From Bacillota bacterium (GTDB taxonomy: Bacteria; Bacillota; Bacilli; Lactobacillales; Enterococcaceae), in NCBI GenBank assembly GCA_023389005.1, contig JAEWFE010000012.1, positions 1-6,246 on the forward strand: a stretch of DNA of 6,246 bases. Reading direction: 5' to 3'. The notes below the pieces were generated by a model that saw only the letters and a list, made by a program, of their open reading frames with translations, was not told where the DNA came from and did not search any database. Made by a program: the position numbers and the translations under genes. Below, piece after piece: positions 4,769-6,246 of the stretch. The first letter of the stretch is position 1; the number at the start of each line of letters is the position of its first letter.

Positions 4769-6205
4769 TTATTTTTTCACTTCTTGTAGCTTAGTCACAA
4801 TTTCATCATAACTTGGTGAATTCATGAAGTTTTCTACTGTAATAAATAGTGCACTTGGCGCTTTTTGACTCGCACGTTCTTTTAATTCGACTTGGGTAAC
4901 GATTAAAGCTTTTGGATCATCTGTTAAATTATTAATAGCAGAGTTACTTACTGGCACACCTAAACCAGCTTTTTTCACTTTATTACGTAATACAGAAGCC
5001 CCCATTGCACTTGAACCCATACCCGCATCGCAAGCAAAGATAATTTTATCGACCGTTGCAAATGATGCTGAAGAACTTGAAGTTGGTGTTGCTTGTGTTG
5101 TTGCAGCTACTTGACCTTTACTTTCAGCCTTAGCAGCTTGCACAGCGGCTTGACTTGCTTCAAAATCTTCTTCCTTATTGTCAGCTTTAATAATCACCAT
5201 AGATACTAAGAATGACACAACTGTTGCGACGGCTACCCCAGCAATCACTGGAAGATATCCACCTTTTGGAGTCATTCCTAAAATTGCAATGATTGAACCA
5301 GGTGAAGCAGCAGCACGTAAACCAGCACCTAATAATTGGAAAGTAAATGTACCTGATACCCCACCAGCCATAACAGCTAAGAATAATAATGGTTTCATCA
5401 TGACATATGGGAAGTAAATTTCATGAATACCACCTAAGAATTGAATGATAATCGCACCTGGCGCAGATGATTTGGCAGAACCTTTACCAAAAATCGCAAA
5501 GGCTAATAACACACCTAAACCAGGACCAGGATTAGTTTCTAATAAGAATAGAATAGATTTACCTGTTTGTAAGGATTGTTCCGTACCAAGTGGTGTTAAA
5601 ATACCATGGTTAATGGCATTGTTTAAGAATAATATTTTTGCAGGATCAATAAAAATATTTGCTAATGGTAATAAATGTGCATTAATAATTGCATCTACAC
5701 CGCTAGCCATTGCATTGGTTAACGATTGAACAACTGGCCCAATTCCTAAATAACCAAGGATGGAAAGAACAAATCCAATTAAACCAGCTGAAAAATTGTT
5801 GACTAACATTTCAAATCCAGCCGCAATTTTATCTTGGAAAGCATCGTCAAATTTCTTGATGCACCAACCACCTAAAGGACCCATCACCATCGCCCCAATA
5901 AACATTGGTACTGAAGATCCTACTAAGACACCCATTGTTGCAATTGCCCCAACAACTGCACCACGTTGACCATGAACGGTATGCCCACCAGTATAACCAA
6001 TTAATAATGGCAATAAATAAGTAATCATTGGTGAAACTAAATTGTTTAATTCTTTATTTGGCCACCATCCAGTTGGAATAAACAGGGCAGTAATTACACC
6101 CCAAGCAATAAAGGCCCCAATATTTGGCATGACCATTCCTGAAAGAAAACTACCGAAACGTTGCACTCTTGCTTTTAAACTCTTTTGCTGCACGTTTGCT
6201 TCCAT
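4769..6205 (-). CDS. mtlA: PTS mannitol-specific EIICB permease
   Basis: 478-residue inner-membrane transporter that imports mannitol and phosphorylates it to mannitol-1-phosphate. Residues 1 to about 340 form the hydrophobic EIIC domain with several membrane segments; it contains NNAINHGI (His200, like E. coli His195) and GGIHEIYFPYVMMKP (258-272, with the Glu262 sugar-site motif). A polar Ala/Ser/Gln/Thr-rich linker (about 341-385) leads to the EIIB domain (386-478), whose IIFACDAGMGSSAMG carries phosphorylated Cys392 (E. coli Cys384). There is no C-terminal EIIA domain; that role is supplied by mtlF. Length is right for the EIICB form. The ATG at 6205 has AGGAGGAAG upstream (GGAGG nine bases from the start). 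First gene of the operon; its promoter and any MtlR or CcpA sites lie past the window edge. In B. subtilis the unphosphorylated EIIB domain of MtlA recruits MtlR, so it is also a sensor. Confidence 0.97.
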   Translation of the reverse strand: MEANVQQKSLKARVQRFGSFLSGMVMPNIGAFIAWGVITALFIPTGWWPNKELNNLVSPMITYLLPLLIGYTGGHTVHGQRGAVVGAIATMGVLVGSSVPMFIGAMVMGPLGGWCIKKFDDAFQDKIAAGFEMLVNNFSAGLIGFVLSILGYLGIGPVVQSLTNAMASGVDAIINAHLLPLANIFIDPAKILFLNNAINHGILTPLGTEQSLQTGKSILFLLETNPGPGLGVLLAFAIFGKGSAKSSAPGAIIIQFLGGIHEIYFPYVMMKPLLFLAVMAGGVSGTFTFQLLGAGLRAAASPGSIIAILGMTPKGGYLPVIAGVAVATVVSFLVSMVIIKADNKEEDFEASQAAVQAAKAESKGQVAATTQATPTSSSSASFATVDKIIFACDAGMGSSAMGASVLRNKVKKAGLGVPVSNSAINNLTDDPKALIVTQVELKERASQKAPSALFITVENFMNSPSYDEIVTKLQEVKK

Positions 6206-6246
6206 TTTTAACTTCCTCCTCTTAATCTGTGCGGGATGGTTCTGCA
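6206..6246 (-). promoter_or_regulatory. End of the mtlA leader with ribosome binding site
   Basis: Only 41 bases upstream of mtlA are present. On the minus strand they contain AGAGGAGGAAG as a strong ribosome site close to the ATG at 6205. No -10/-35 pair, cre-like site or palindrome can be supported in this short piece, so the operon promoter is expected beyond position 6246. Confidence 0.7.

Noticed and set aside
5178..5969. Three plus-strand open frames opposite mtlA (5178-5417, 5445-5729, 5760-5969)
   Set aside because: Pro/Ala/Ile/Asn-rich translations are what the complement of a membrane protein gene gives; mtlA is fully supported on the other strand.

Overview
The window looks like the chromosome of a low-GC Gram-positive bacterium, most likely an Enterococcus or close relative. 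This is judged from AT-rich sequence, strong GGAGG ribosome binding sites, the mtlA-mtlR-mtlF-mtlD gene order with a PRD-type MtlR, and the style of NagB and the PTS proteins. The genus is an inference from protein character, not a database match.

Layout, left to right. Positions 1-265 hold the first 88 codons of nagB (glucosamine-6-phosphate deaminase) on the minus strand, cut by the window edge. Positions 266-423 are a compact divergent control region. The minus-strand nagB promoter is overlapped by two 16-bp palindromes resembling NagR/DasR (GntR-family) operators. A plus-strand promoter candidate overlaps a separate palindrome and would drive mazEF. Positions 424-983 hold a MazE antitoxin and MazF endoribonuclease toxin, overlapping by one base. 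Positions 984-1025 contain one hairpin between the convergent mazF and mtlD; its U-tract faces the mtl side. Positions 1026-6205 are the minus-strand mannitol operon, transcribed mtlA (EIICB), mtlR (PRD activator), mtlF (EIIA), mtlD (mannitol-1-phosphate 5-dehydrogenase). Its promoter lies beyond the right edge.

How it works together. MtlF passes phosphate from HPr to the EIIB domain of MtlA, which imports mannitol as mannitol-1-phosphate. MtlD oxidises this to fructose-6-phosphate. NagB makes fructose-6-phosphate from glucosamine-6-phosphate, so both flanking loci feed the same glycolytic intermediate. MtlR is expected to sense PTS phosphorylation and activate the operon. The mazEF pair is the only gene set without a metabolic link to its neighbours and is the most accessory-like part.

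No wholly new system is evident. The most informative signals are the regulatory sites at 289-397, the missing conserved histidines in MtlR PRD1, and a strong hairpin between mtlA and mtlR.
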